Shown in pieces: positions 46,494 through 56,110 of a DNA stretch of 64,000 bases. Within the stretch, counting starts at the first letter, position 1. Each line of letters starts with the position of its first letter. The DNA comes from Cohnella sp. CFH 77786 (GTDB lineage Bacteria; Bacillota; Bacilli; Paenibacillales; Paenibacillaceae), in NCBI RefSeq assembly GCF_019400745.1, contig NZ_WJIB01000001.1:558001-622000 (forward strand), in the 5' to 3' direction. The notes beneath the pieces are model-generated. The model was given only the letters and a program-made list of their open reading frames with translations. It was not told where the DNA came from and did no database searches. The position numbers were made by a program, and so were the translations under genes.

Positions 46494-46770
46494 AAAAAAA
46501 TAAAACGCCCCTGACATGTCAGGGACGAATGACTTCGCGGTACCACCCTGGTTATCGCGGCTTGGCCTAAAACGTGCAGGAACCATGCGCAATCTCCTTC
46601 AGGGGCTGTAACGGACCCGACCGGCGGCTTTCAAGGCCGCGCTCCGAAACCGGCTTCCCCCGTCCTTCGCGCGAAGGTTCTTCCACCCGCGCCGCCCGAT
46701 CCGGACGGACACGGAACCTTCTCTCTGTTTCGCGGTCTACGGCGTACTCATGTTTCGTCAACGCTTTCGC
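46494..46770 (-). promoter_or_regulatory. T-box riboswitch, alanine, upstream of alaS
   Basis: On the minus strand Stem I carries GAGTACGCC and ACAGAGAGAAGG; a candidate specifier GCC (46626-46628) sits in TTGAAAGCCGCCGG, matching alanine and mirroring the placement in the leuS T-box. The T-box AACCAGGGTGGTACCGCG (about 46538-46555) is followed by a terminator CGTCCCTGACATGTCAGGGG and a T-rich run (46494-46526). Confidence 0.92.
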
Positions 46771-46816
46771 GGGATTGCAATTCAAACATGATTATATCGA
46801 TCCGCTTTCCCCGCTG

Positions 46817-47887
46817 TCAAACGGTTTTTCGCCTGATGTAGTACGAAAAGACATGCTGGGCGATCACCTTCAGCGCCGCGTAAACCGGCACGGCGAGGAT
46901 CATCCCGACGACCCCCGCGAGCTCCCCTCCGACGAGAAGCACGAAAATGAGGGTAAGCGGATGGACATGCATCGAACGGCCGACGACCTGCGGACTGATC
47001 ACGTTGCTCTCCAGGTTCTGGCAAACCGTGTTGACGATGACGACGAACAGCACCATTTTCCAGGAAATCGTCGATGCCACGATGAGGGCGGGCAATGCCC
47101 CGAGAAAAGGGCCCAAGTACGGGATGATGTCGAACAGCGACACGAAACCCGCCATCAGGAGCGGATAAGGCAAGCCGATGATCAGGTACCCGATATACGC
47201 GAGGACGCCGATGCAGAGGGAGACGATGAATTGGCCGCGGATGTAGCTCCCCAGCGCTTCGTCTATGTCTTTGAGCAGCCGCACCGTCATCTTGCGCCTT
47301 GCCCGGGGGACGTACTGCAGCGCCGCTTTTTCGAAGAGATCCATGTCTTTCATCATGTAGAAAGCGAGAAAGGGCACGATCATGACCATGAACAACGCGT
47401 TCACGATCGCCCCCAGGTTGTTCAGGAAATCCGTCACGGCCTTCGTGAGCTGCCTCTCGAACTGCGCGACCGCGCGGTTGATCCCTTCCCGGATACTGTT
47501 CGGCATGACCATGTGGTGGTTAAAATGGTCGGCCAGCGTTTGCGCCCGCATCGTCAGCTCCGGAACGTGTTCGTTCAGCTCTTCGACCTGCTCGAGGAAC
47601 ATCGGGATCACGTTCATGAGGATGACGGCGCAGCAGGCGATGAAAACGGCGTAAATCAGCAGCACCGCCGCAGTCCGCGGCACTTTCCTGTCGTGCAGCA
47701 AATTGACCACCGGATTCAGCACGTACGATATGATCAGGGCGATTAGGAAGGGCGTGAGCACCGCTTTGAAAAATCCGTACACGGACCATAGCATCGGCCT
47801 TACGAGGACGAGCAGGTATAAAGCCGTCAGGCCGAGGATGACGTACACGAGAGCGGCGAACACGCGACTCTGGGCAAACCGGTTCAT
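46817..47887 (-). CDS. yrrI: AI-2E family transporter, YrrI-like
   Basis: A 356-residue membrane protein with about eight helices: a pair near 10-60, one near 70-95, a soluble stretch (about 100-150), and a C-terminal bundle with FDIIPYLGPFLGALPALIV and LESNVISPQVVGRSMHVHPL. Its position upstream of alaS matches yrrI. Some AI-2E family members are Na+/H+ antiporters; the substrate of this one is unknown. It is only distantly similar to the YtvI-like gene at 33 kb. Confidence 0.88.
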   Translation of the reverse strand: MNRFAQSRVFAALVYVILGLTALYLLVLVRPMLWSVYGFFKAVLTPFLIALIISYVLNPVVNLLHDRKVPRTAAVLLIYAVFIACCAVILMNVIPMFLEQVEELNEHVPELTMRAQTLADHFNHHMVMPNSIREGINRAVAQFERQLTKAVTDFLNNLGAIVNALFMVMIVPFLAFYMMKDMDLFEKAALQYVPRARRKMTVRLLKDIDEALGSYIRGQFIVSLCIGVLAYIGYLIIGLPYPLLMAGFVSLFDIIPYLGPFLGALPALIVASTISWKMVLFVVIVNTVCQNLESNVISPQVVGRSMHVHPLTLIFVLLVGGELAGVVGMILAVPVYAALKVIAQHVFSYYIRRKTV

Positions 47888-48025
47888 GACTCCACCCCCG
47901 GGACAGGCGCTCTCTCCCAGTATATGTACATGCTCCCTTCCTTAAACCTGACTAAACATGCCCCTGGGCCGTGTTCCCTATTTTGGGGTGACAACCGGCC
48001 TCCGGTTGCCCGCAATAAACAAAAA

Positions 48026-48058
48026 CAGCCCGGCTTCCCACTTGGAGAAACCGGGCAT
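48026..48058 (-). terminator. Terminator after the zinc-ribbon protein gene
   Basis: On the minus strand GCCCGGTTTC ... GAAGCCGGGC followed by TGTTTTTGTTT. It lies about 28 bases after the stop and ends the cymR-side transcript before yrrI. Confidence 0.7.
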
Positions 48059-48086
48059 TCTTTCGTCCCAAACGCAGCGCGTCCGC

Positions 48087-48293
48087 TTACATTCCGTTCG
48101 CTTGCATGGGAGCCGGAACCGTTTCGTTGAAAAACAGATCGTCCAGCGAACTGAGCGTACCGTCCTCTTCGACCTGGTAAACCGACATTTTTTCCCCGTT
48201 GACCGTCAATTCGATAAAGCAGCTCCAGCAATAATATTGATGGGAACCGATTTTCCCGATATCCTTGGAATTGCAGTTCGGGCATCTCATCAT
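48087..48293 (-). CDS. Small zinc-ribbon protein (unknown function)
   Basis: A 68-residue protein with two CxxC knuckles, RCPNCNSKD (residues 3-11) and YYCWSCFIEL (about 20-29), followed by a strand-rich tail (VNGEKMSVYQVEEDGTLSSL). The knuckle spacing fits a zinc ribbon. It starts 6 bases after the PRC-barrel gene. By position (between yrrD and yrrI) it may correspond to B. subtilis yrzR, but I cannot confirm this from sequence. Confidence 0.75.
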   Translation of the reverse strand: MMRCPNCNSKDIGKIGSHQYYCWSCFIELTVNGEKMSVYQVEEDGTLSSLDDLFFNETVPAPMQANGM

Positions 48294-48299
48294 CCGTCA

Positions 48300-48839
48300 T
48301 CACCTGTCACTTTCCGCGTTACGCGCATGTTCTCTCGTCAATACCCGCTCATAAGACGCGGGAACCAAGATGGCGTCCTCCCCTAATGTGATTTGTTCGG
48401 GCCCTTCCGGAAGCAGAAGCCTCCGCCGCCCTTCAAGCACATCGGATAGAAAACCGTCCGTCAGTTCGTAACCTATTAAAGGTGTACCCTCGGACTCTTT
48501 AAAATAAACATCGGAAATGCGTCCTAATTCCTGACCGTGTACCGTATAGACCGGCATGTCCTTCAAACGCACGACGCCGCCGTGGAAAGAACGCAGCATC
48601 TGGGATTTGTCCATTTTCACGATCGCTTGGCGGTCCCGGATGATCAGCGCGTCCTCGCCGCAGGCATCGATGTCCCGCCAGCGGATGCATTTGAAAGTTT
48701 TGCGCTGCCAAACCCGCGTGTCGAGCACGATCCCCGCCATGCTCCAAAATTCGTCGAACCATACATCCTTGACTTCTCCCGCCTTCTTCCCGCTTTGCAG
48801 CAGAACCGGCAGACCGAGCAGGGATTGGATCCTCAGCAA
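48300..48839 (-). CDS. yrrD: PRC-barrel domain protein, YrrD-like
   Basis: A 179-residue protein with two PRC-barrel-like halves: IQSLLGLPVLLQSGKKAGEV ... at the N-terminus and MPVYTVHGQELGRISDVYF in the second half. PRC barrels bind RNA or photosystem proteins elsewhere, and YrrD has no known job. It follows yrvO by 27 bases in the order known from Bacillus (with mnmA missing in between). Confidence 0.82.
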   Translation of the reverse strand: MLRIQSLLGLPVLLQSGKKAGEVKDVWFDEFWSMAGIVLDTRVWQRKTFKCIRWRDIDACGEDALIIRDRQAIVKMDKSQMLRSFHGGVVRLKDMPVYTVHGQELGRISDVYFKESEGTPLIGYELTDGFLSDVLEGRRRLLLPEGPEQITLGEDAILVPASYERVLTREHARNAESDR

Positions 48840-48866
48840 GCGGCATCCCCTTCGCGCAGGCGCCTG

Positions 48867-50018
48867 TTAACTAATACGTAACCGCGCCGAAATGGTTGCA
48901 ATGATTTTTGCCGTTTTTTCCGCTTCTTGCCTAGTATTGCCCATTCCGAAGCTGAAACGCACGGCGGATTGCAACCTTTCGGGGGGGAGACGCATGGCGG
49001 TCAACACGTGCGACGGCTGCAGCGAGCCCGACGTGCATGCGGAACCGCCCGAGGCGGCCACGCCCGCCAAATCGAGGTTCATGAGCATGTTTTCCGACGT
49101 AATCCCAGGAAAACTCAGATTGGCGATATGCGGCAGCCGAAGCTCGGCATGCCCGTTGAGGCGGAACGCTTCTTCGCCGAGATCGGTCCGGAGCGCGTTC
49201 AGGAACGCGTCCCGAACGTCCTCGACTAGGCGGATACGCGCATCCATATCCCGGAACGCGATTTTCGCCGCTTCCGCGAACGCCGCGATGCCCGGCACGT
49301 TCTCGGTGCCCGCGCGACGCGCCCGTTCCTGCGTGCCGCCGAACAGAAGCGGCTGGAAGGGCGTCCCCCGGCGGACGTACAACAGTCCGACCCCCTGGGG
49401 CCCGTTGATTTTGTGGGCGGACAGGCTGAGCATATCGATCGGCAGCCGTTTCAAGTCCCACCGCTCATAGCCGAACGCCTGCACGGCGTCCACGTGCATG
49501 ACGGCGCCCCGTTCGCGGGCGATGTCGCCGATTTCCGCGTAGGGCTGCAGCGTTCCGGTCTCGTTGTTGCCGGCCATGACGCTGACGACGGCCGTCGTCT
49601 CGTCGATGGCAGCCGACGCGTCGGCTGCGGAAACGCGTCCCGTCTCGTCCGCCGGCAGCAAGGTCAGGCGAAATCCCCGCTTCTCCAGCTGCAGGCAGGC
49701 GTTCAGTACGGCGTGATGCTCGACGGACGTCGTGACGATTCCCGTACGGCCCCTGGCGCGCTGAGCCTCCGCCGCCCCGAAGAGGGCGGCGTTGTCGCTC
49801 TCGGTGCCGCTGCCGGTAAAGACGAGCTCGGCGGCCGAACAGCCGAGCAAATCCGCAAGCGCGTCGCGCGCCGCCGTCACCCTGCTTCTCGCCGCCCGTC
49901 CGAAGGCGTGGAGGCTCGACGGGTTGCCGAGCCCCGCGCCAGCGGCCTCCGCATAAGCGGCCGCCGCTTCCGGGATCATCGGCGTCGTCGCCGCGTGGTC
50001 GAAATAAATGGAGGCCAT
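48867..50018 (-). CDS. yrvO: Cysteine desulfurase, YrvO type
   Basis: PLP enzyme that takes sulfur from cysteine; in B. subtilis YrvO delivers it to MnmA for 2-thiouridine in tRNA. Start IYFDHAATTPM, PLP lysine in SLSAHKINGPQGVG (about residue 201), and the catalytic Cys in the GGSACTSGS loop (about 326). The ATG at 50018 follows GAGGGGAC; 383 residues. It lies 13 bases after cymR. Its partner mnmA is on the opposite strand 650 bases away. Confidence 0.92.
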   Translation of the reverse strand: MASIYFDHAATTPMIPEAAAAYAEAAGAGLGNPSSLHAFGRAARSRVTAARDALADLLGCSAAELVFTGSGTESDNAALFGAAEAQRARGRTGIVTTSVEHHAVLNACLQLEKRGFRLTLLPADETGRVSAADASAAIDETTAVVSVMAGNNETGTLQPYAEIGDIARERGAVMHVDAVQAFGYERWDLKRLPIDMLSLSAHKINGPQGVGLLYVRRGTPFQPLLFGGTQERARRAGTENVPGIAAFAEAAKIAFRDMDARIRLVEDVRDAFLNALRTDLGEEAFRLNGHAELRLPHIANLSFPGITSENMLMNLDLAGVAASGGSACTSGSLQPSHVLTAMRLPPERLQSAVRFSFGMGNTRQEAEKTAKIIATISARLRIS

Positions 50019-50031
50019 GCTGTCCCCTCGC

Positions 50032-50451
50032 TTAGATGTAGAACATATAGCTGTCCGGCGCACCCTCGTCCTTGTAGTTGATCAAGTCGGACAAGGTCGT
50101 GGAATCGAGCACTTCCGCGATGCTGTCGCGGATGCGGAGCCACAAATCCCGCTTGGCCGGATCGTCTTCTTCGGTGAAATCCACCGGGCTGATCGGTCCC
50201 TCCAGAATGCGGATGACGTCGCCGGAAGTGATGCTTTCCGGTTCTTTGGACAGCACATATCCACCGTATGCTCCCCGCACGCTTTTGACGAGTCCCGCGT
50301 TGCGGAGCGGAGCGATCAATTGTTCGAGGTAATGCTCGGAAAGCCCGTTTCTCTCGGCGATGCTCTTCAATGATGTCGGTCCTTCGCCGAATTTGGCCGC
50401 CAGTTCCATCATGATCGTTAAGCCGTAGCGGCCTTTGGTCGATATTTTCAA
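50032..50451 (-). CDS. cymR: Rrf2-family regulator CymR (cysteine metabolism repressor)
   Basis: A 139-residue winged-helix repressor that with CysK controls cysteine/sulfur genes. It starts MKISTKGRYGLTIMMELA from a TTG (50451); the frame upstream contains cysteines and no homologous sequence. The HTH is SLKSIAERNGLSEHYLEQL and the wing RNAGLVKSVRGAYGGYVL. The chosen protein has no cysteine, so it is a cluster-free Rrf2 protein as expected for CymR and not an IscR. No strong ribosome-binding site is visible. Leads the cymR-yrvO transcript. Confidence 0.9.
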   Translation of the reverse strand: MKISTKGRYGLTIMMELAAKFGEGPTSLKSIAERNGLSEHYLEQLIAPLRNAGLVKSVRGAYGGYVLSKEPESITSGDVIRILEGPISPVDFTEEDDPAKRDLWLRIRDSIAEVLDSTTLSDLINYKDEGAPDSYMFYI

Positions 50452-50667
50452 GAGCGAACACCCGCTTTCTTGCCGACGACAGCACATAATGATGAGGAAG
50501 CGAAAAGGACAGTATCCCCATTATTAATCTATGGTAACACAACTACTCTCTTTGTGGTCAAAAAAAACTTGACATATTCATGAATCCGCCCATGCGGATG
50601 AGAAAGGTCCGCGATTTGTGTTAAAATAGGAGCACTTGCGGACACGTCCGCAAGGAAGGAGGCGTAG

Positions 50668-51801
<1,134 letters not shown>

Positions 51802-51889
51802 GGGGCTCGAACATGCCTTTGGAGGCAGAACTAACATGCTCATGCTCGAGTCATCTGCTCCGGCGTGAAGCAAGTACAAACCAGTACAG

Positions 51890-51916
51890 AATGGGGCCTG
51901 TTTGGGCCCCATTTAT
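51890..51916 (+). terminator. Terminator of mnmA
   Basis: AATGGGGCC / GGGCCCCATT with loop TGTTT, then TATTG. It lies 90 bases after the stop and just before tandem array B. Confidence 0.65.
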
Positions 51917-51928
51917 TGCGTTCATACG

Positions 51929-52575
51929 TCCCTTTGTAACCTCAACTCCACCCGTCCGAGGATTAAGTCCGTTTGTATCTCAACTCTGGCTCTCCCATGC
52001 GGTTTTGACCGAGTTAAGTCCCTTTCTACCTCAACTCTGGCTCTCCCATGCGGTTTTGACCGAGTTAAGTCCCTTTGTACCTCAACTCTGGCTCTCCCAC
52101 GCATTTTCAGCCGAATTAAGTCCCTTTGTACCTCAACTTCAGCTCTCCCACACATTTTCAGCCGAATTAAGTCCCTTTGTACCTCAACTTCAGCTCTCCC
52201 ACGCATTTTCAGCCGAGTTAAGTCCCTTTGTACCTCAACTTCAGCTCTCCCACGCATTTTCAGCCGAATTAAGTCCCTTTGTACCTCAACTCTGGCTCTC
52301 CCATGCGGTTTTGACCGAGTTAAGTCCCTTTGTACCTCAACTCTGGCCCTCCCATGCGGTTTTGACCGAGATAAGTCCCTTTGTACCTCAACTCTGGCTC
52401 TCCCACGCATTTTCAGCCGAATTAAGTCCCTTTGTACCTCAACTCCAGCCCTCCCACGCATTTTCAGCCGAATTAAGTCCCTTTGTACCTCAACTCCAGC
52501 CCTCCCACGCATTTTCAGCCGAATTAAGTCCCTTTGTACCTCAACTTCGGCTCTCCCACTCGATTTCGAGGGAGG
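51929..52575. repeat. 51-bp tandem array B (about twelve units)
   Basis: Unit TTAAGTCCCTTTGTACCTC, then AACTCTGGCTCTCCC and either ATGCGGTTTTGACCGAG or ACGCATTTTCAGCCGAA. Unit starts recur every 51 bp from about 51964 to 52527; the first copy (51929) is degenerate. The two subtypes are mixed within the array. Since 51 is a multiple of three, several frames stay open, giving false ORFs of 220-370 codons with no ribosome-binding site. On the minus strand the core GCRTGGGAGWGCC ... TGAGRTA is shared with array A. Confidence 0.92.
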
Positions 52576-52614
52576 CCCCTCTGGCTTATGTGGCGTCTCC
52601 ATTCCCCAATCCGC

Positions 52615-53277
52615 TCACAACTTGCGAACGGCTTCCATGGAGAGACGGAATTTGTGGAATCGCTTCGACCCTCCTCCTTCCATGACCAACAAATGTTTAT
52701 CCACGAGACTGCTCAACGCTTTTCGAACGGGTCTCGGACCCGATTGGAGCCACCTGCAAGCATCGGAGAAGGAGAACGGCCCGGGGTGGACCGCGGCGCT
52801 TCGAATGATTTCTCTCTCGTATACGGGAAGTTCCATCCATCCCCCGCCCCCGGGGTCGCCGAATCTCCCCAGCAACTCGAATACGGACCTTTTGCAGGCT
52901 TCAGGCTTTTTGTCCAGTTCATCCCAGCTAAACGGCATGTGTTTGAAATCGTATTTCGTAAACGTTCTTTCCCGCATCTTTTCGAAGGAATGTCGTTCGC
53001 GCGTGATTTTATCCGCGTGAACCGCATAGCCTTCTGCTTCGAACGCGATTCGCAAGACCCTGTGATATACATCAATATAGATCTTGATGCCGGTCTCGCT
53101 AACCACCTCGTATTCCAAGATCAAATCGTCAAAAGAGCCAAACACCTGCCATAGCGCCTCGCACAGCTTCTTCGTACCCGTCAAATCCCGGTCGAGCATC
53201 TCCCGGCGCATGCCGGTCGCCTCTTGCTTCTGCAGAGTCAAAAAAGCCTCGAACGCATCATTAAACTTGGTCATCAT
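52615..53277 (-). CDS. Unrecognised protein with nuclease-like middle and winged-helix-like end
   Basis: A 220-residue protein with no family I can name. Residues about 60-110 (SETGIKIYIDVYHRVLRIAF, then HADKITRERHSFEKMRERTF) have the alternating strands, acidic residue, His and RxR-F pattern of DUF559/Vsr-like restriction-fold nucleases, though the full catalytic triad is not certain. The C-terminus (SFSDACRWLQSGPRPVRKAL, SLVDKHLLVMEG) resembles a winged helix. AGGAGGAG precedes the ATG at 53277. It lies alone between tandem array B and the 9-bp array. DNA cleavage or binding is inference only. Confidence 0.7.
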   Translation of the reverse strand: MMTKFNDAFEAFLTLQKQEATGMRREMLDRDLTGTKKLCEALWQVFGSFDDLILEYEVVSETGIKIYIDVYHRVLRIAFEAEGYAVHADKITRERHSFEKMRERTFTKYDFKHMPFSWDELDKKPEACKRSVFELLGRFGDPGGGGWMELPVYEREIIRSAAVHPGPFSFSDACRWLQSGPRPVRKALSSLVDKHLLVMEGGGSKRFHKFRLSMEAVRKL

Positions 53278-53301
53278 TCCATCTCCTCCTGAGAAATGAA
53301 A

Positions 53302-53336
53302 AAACGCCGCCGGCCCTCATCGGGCTGGCGGCGTGT
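53302..53336 (-). terminator. Terminator following yebC and the 9-bp array
   Basis: On the minus strand CACGCCGCCAGCCCGATGAG / GGCCGGCGGCG forms a strong hairpin followed by TTTTTTC. It lies beyond the 9-bp array, so the array would be transcribed as the yebC 3' untranslated region. Confidence 0.75.
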
Positions 53337-53355
53337 GCTTCACGCTGCAAGATAT

Positions 53356-53501
53356 GGTTACTGCGGTTACTGCGGTTACTGCGGTTACTGCGGTTGCTGC
53401 GGTTACTGCGGTTACTGCGATTACTGCGATTACTGCGGTTACTGCGGTTACTGCGGTTACTGCGGTTACTGCGGTTACTGCGGTTACTGCGGTTGCTGCC
53501 A
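53356..53501. repeat. 9-bp tandem array, about 16 copies
   Basis: GGTTACTGC repeated without spacers, with variants GGTTGCTGC and GATTACTGC. It ends 7 bases from the yebC stop codon. Nine is a multiple of three, so open frames across it are accidental. Confidence 0.93.
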
Positions 53502-53508
53502 CCTCAAA

Positions 53509-54222
53509 TCAAAGATCGACGTTGTGGTACACCTGCTGCACGTCTTCCAGGTCTTCCAGCGCGTCGATCAGCTTCTCGAACGAGGCAAGCGCCTCTTCGG
53601 GAAGCTCGACATCCGTTTGCGGCAGCATCGTGATTTCCGCGACGGTGAATTCCGTTACGCCGGCACGCTTGAACGCTTCCTGAACGGCATGGAACTGCTC
53701 GGGAGCGGCATAAACGATGACGGAGTCCTCTTCCTCCACGATGTCGCGCGCGTCGACGTCGGCTTCGAGCATGAACTCGAGCACCTCTTCCGCCGACTTT
53801 CCCGCTACCCCGATGACGGCCGTCTCGTCGAACATATACGCGACGGAGCCGTTCACTCCCATGTTCCCGCCGTTCTTGTTGAAAGCCGAGCGTACGTTCG
53901 CCGCCGTACGGTTCACGTTGTTCGTCAGCGCGTCCACGATCACCATCGATCCGCTCGGGCCGAAGCCTTCATAGCGAAGCTCCACGTAGTTCTCGTCGGA
54001 AGAGCCTTTCGCCTTCTCGAGCGCCCGGTCGATGATCGTTCTGGGCACGTTGTACGTTTTCGCCCGTTCCAGCACGACCTTCAAGGCCCGGTTCGCTTCC
54101 GGATCCGGTTCGCCCTTTCTGGCCGCTACGTAAATTTCGATGCCGAATTTGGCGTATACTCGGCTCGTATTCGCGTCTTTCGACGCTTTTTTGGCTTTAA
54201 TGTTGTTCCATTTGCGTCCCAT
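53509..54222 (-). CDS. yebC: YebC/PmpR-family transcription or translation factor
   Basis: A 237-residue three-domain protein of the YebC family, associated with transcriptional control and, more recently, with relief of ribosome stalling at prolines. It starts [20 protein letters not shown], has [20 protein letters not shown] and the acidic tail [11 protein letters not shown]. The ATG at 54222 is family-typical; the extra 13 codons upstream are dropped. Its 3' end runs directly into the 9-bp array. Confidence 0.93.
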   Translation of the reverse strand: MGRKWNNIKAKKASKDANTSRVYAKFGIEIYVAARKGEPDPEANRALKVVLERAKTYNVPRTIIDRALEKAKGSSDENYVELRYEGFGPSGSMVIVDALTNNVNRTAANVRSAFNKNGGNMGVNGSVAYMFDETAVIGVAGKSAEEVLEFMLEADVDARDIVEEEDSVIVYAAPEQFHAVQEAFKRAGVTEFTVAEITMLPQTDVELPEEALASFEKLIDALEDLEDVQQVYHNVDL

Positions 54223-54311
54223 GGTTTCAATCTCGCTTTCTATGCTAGGCTTTACGGACAATCCTTATTTATTTTAACAGAAGATTTCAAAAAGAAAACA
54301 ATACAAAGCCG

Positions 54312-54342
54312 AAAACCCCCGGCGTTCAGCCGGGGGTTTCGT
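54312..54342 (-). terminator. Terminator of the cold-shock gene
   Basis: AAAACCCCCGGC / GCCGGGGGTTT with loop GTTCA. It lies about 45 bases after the cold-shock gene stop, and T-rich sequence flanks it on the minus strand. Confidence 0.7.
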
Positions 54343-54383
54343 GCTCTGTTCGTGATATGAATCAGTCTAGGCTTCCGCTAGAC

Positions 54384-54581
54384 TTACAGTTTCACCACGT
54401 TGGATGCTTGAGGACCACGGTTGCCTTGCGTGATTTCGAATTCAACCGCTTGGCCTTCTTCCAAAGTTTTGAAGCCTTCGCCTTGGATGGCAGAGAAGTG
54501 AACGAATACGTCGTTGCCGTTCTCTACGGAGATGAAGCCGTAGCCTTTCTCTGCGTTAAACCACTTAACTGTTCCTCTCAA
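54384..54581 (-). CDS. Cold-shock protein (CspA/CspB family)
   Basis: A 65-residue single OB-fold protein that melts RNA structure. RNP1 is KGYGFISV and RNP2 is DVFVHFSAI; start [14 protein letters not shown] long untranslated leader (54582 to about 54660) with AT-rich sequence lies upstream, as is usual for thermally controlled csp genes. CspB, CspC and CspD cannot be told apart here. Confidence 0.96.
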   Translation of the reverse strand: MRGTVKWFNAEKGYGFISVENGNDVFVHFSAIQGEGFKTLEEGQAVEFEITQGNRGPQASNVVKL

Positions 54582-54694
54582 ATGAAAAACCTCCTAAAAT
54601 CTCGCCGTCATCGGCGAATGAGGTAATTATAACCGAATCCGCCTGAAGTTGCAATATCCCGGAAAACGATTGTTTTCCGCGCCCCGCTTGGGGT

Positions 54695-55678
54695 TCAGCC
54701 GATTTTGACGAGACGAAGAACCTCGCTTCGGACCGGCGTGAACGGGAGCCGGGTCGGCACCGTACCGACGTCCGCCAGACGTTCCAAGGACGACAACAAG
54801 GCGGGCAGGTACGGACTGGACTCCCACCGCAAGGAAACGAGCGGATATACGCGCACTTCCCCGCCCGGCCGTACCACGCGGAGCAGCTCGGCCAGCGCCT
54901 CCCGGTGAAACGTTTCGCCGAACGCGTCCGCGTACAGGAACAGAAAGTGGCTGCATAGCGCCAAGCGGAACGTCCCGTCCGCGAAAGGCAGCCGCGGAAG
55001 CGACGCCGCGACGTACCTGGGCCGCGCGTCCTCGCGAACGTAATCGGCAGCGAACAAGGCGAAGGAGTTTTCCCTCATTTCGCGATGCCGCTGGGGAGAA
55101 CCGTAATAACCCCAATCGAAGGAAGCGGCTGCCGCGGCGATTTTAGCCGACGAAACTTCGATTTCCGTCCGTGCGTCCGCCAGCACGTCTTCCGTCCGTC
55201 GGCCATAGAACGGGTCCGCCGCCACGGCGGGGATCCCCATCCCGCGAAGCTGCGCCGTGAACGACGATGCGCCTCCCGCAACGTCCAGAACGGGACCATC
55301 ATTTAGATCCTCTTCCTCCAGACCGAACATGTCCATGTATTCCCGGTACGACCTGCACGTGTTGGCTACGCCCGTCTGAGGATAAGCCTCCGGCTTGCCG
55401 GCATTCTCTCCAGACAGCTCTGCCTCCATCCTCCCCGTTTCCGTCCGTTCGGTGTACCTCCGCTCCGTATCCGTCCGCTCCGTATGCGTCCGTTCGGTGT
55501 ACCTCCGCTCCGTTCCCGTCCGTCCCGCGTCCGTCCGCTCCATGTGCGTCCCGTCCGCATCCGTCCGGTCCGTTTCCGTCCGTCCGTTTCTCCGCTCACC
55601 GCTACTAGTCTGACCGTTTTTCACCGTTTCACTCATCTCGTCTCGGCTCTTCTCCTCTCGGCTCTCGCTCGTCTCCAC
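54695..55678 (-). CDS. SAM-dependent methyltransferase with a repetitive charged N-terminus
   Basis: The C-terminal two thirds are a class I methyltransferase: motif I PVLDVAGGASSFTAQLRGM, second strand VAADPFYG, RLALCSHFLFLYAD and the RPGGEVRVYPL strand. The N-terminal about 100 residues are low-complexity Arg/Thr/Glu repeats (TERRYTERTHTERTDTERRY and similar) encoded by a degenerate repeat at about 55440-55600. The only start covering them is GTG 55678 after AGAGACGA. Internal starts near YREYMDMFG would give a family-like protein without them, so the N-terminal extent is uncertain. Substrate unknown. Confidence 0.75.
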   Translation of the reverse strand: METSESREEKSRDEMSETVKNGQTSSGERRNGRTETDRTDADGTHMERTDAGRTGTERRYTERTHTERTDTERRYTERTETGRMEAELSGENAGKPEAYPQTGVANTCRSYREYMDMFGLEEEDLNDGPVLDVAGGASSFTAQLRGMGIPAVAADPFYGRRTEDVLADARTEIEVSSAKIAAAAASFDWGYYGSPQRHREMRENSFALFAADYVREDARPRYVAASLPRLPFADGTFRLALCSHFLFLYADAFGETFHREALAELLRVVRPGGEVRVYPLVSLRWESSPYLPALLSSLERLADVGTVPTRLPFTPVRSEVLRLVKIG

Positions 55679-55777
55679 TCGTCTCTTCTGAAATGCCCAC
55701 CCTTTCGGATTTCACCCATCATCCCATGGTTTCCCCGCCCCCGTCAATGTCCTCGCCCTCCGTCGACCGCCTGGACG

Positions 55778-55806
55778 TTGATTTCTGCGCCCATCTCTTC
55801 TATGAT
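55778..55806 (+). promoter_or_regulatory. Sigma-A type promoter
   Basis: TTGATT (55778-55783), exactly 17 bases, TATGAT (55801-55806). It lies 41 bases before the start of the next small gene and inside no other plus-strand gene. Confidence 0.65.
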
Positions 55807-55846
55807 GAGAAAAACGGCAAACGTTGCCAAACCCAGGAGCGTCCCC

Positions 55847-56080
55847 ATGTTCGAAAAACATACGGTATACAAGCTCGACAACTACAACATGCTGACCGTG
55901 GAAGTACAAGGCAAAACGCTGGTCGTGCGGGAAATCTCGGACCAATGGGGCGAGGACACCCACAAATTCCTGAGCCGTCCCGAGATGATGGATTGGGCGC
56001 AGAAACGGTTTCGGCCGGAGGATTTCCCGGGGGGAGAAGAAGAGTACCGGAAAGTGATGGACACGCTGCGGGCGATATAA
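55847..56080 (+). CDS. Small charged protein (unknown function)
   Basis: A 77-residue protein starting MFEKHTVYKLDNYNMLTVEV with a strand-rich first half and a helical acidic/basic tail (RPEDFPGGEEEYRKVMDTLR). AGGAG lies 8 bases before the ATG and a good sigma-A promoter 41 bases further up. I do not recognise a family. It is followed 30 bases later by a small membrane protein gene, so the two may form an operon. Confidence 0.7.
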   Translation: MFEKHTVYKLDNYNMLTVEVQGKTLVVREISDQWGEDTHKFLSRPEMMDWAQKRFRPEDFPGGEEEYRKVMDTLRAI

Positions 56081-56110
56081 GCCCCCGCCGGGACAGGAGG
56101 ATACGGAACG

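Noticed and set aside
51902-53020. Long open frames (about 370 codons, plus strand) across tandem array B
   Set aside because: Three frames are open at once because the unit is 51 bp; there is no ribosome-binding site and the encoded sequence is just the repeat.
53317-53502. 61-codon minus-strand frame over the 9-bp array
   Set aside because: Open only because nine is a multiple of three; low-complexity Ala-Val-Thr product.
54627-55115. 162-codon frame within the methyltransferase gene
   Set aside because: Shadow frame, Arg/Gly-rich, with no independent start signal.
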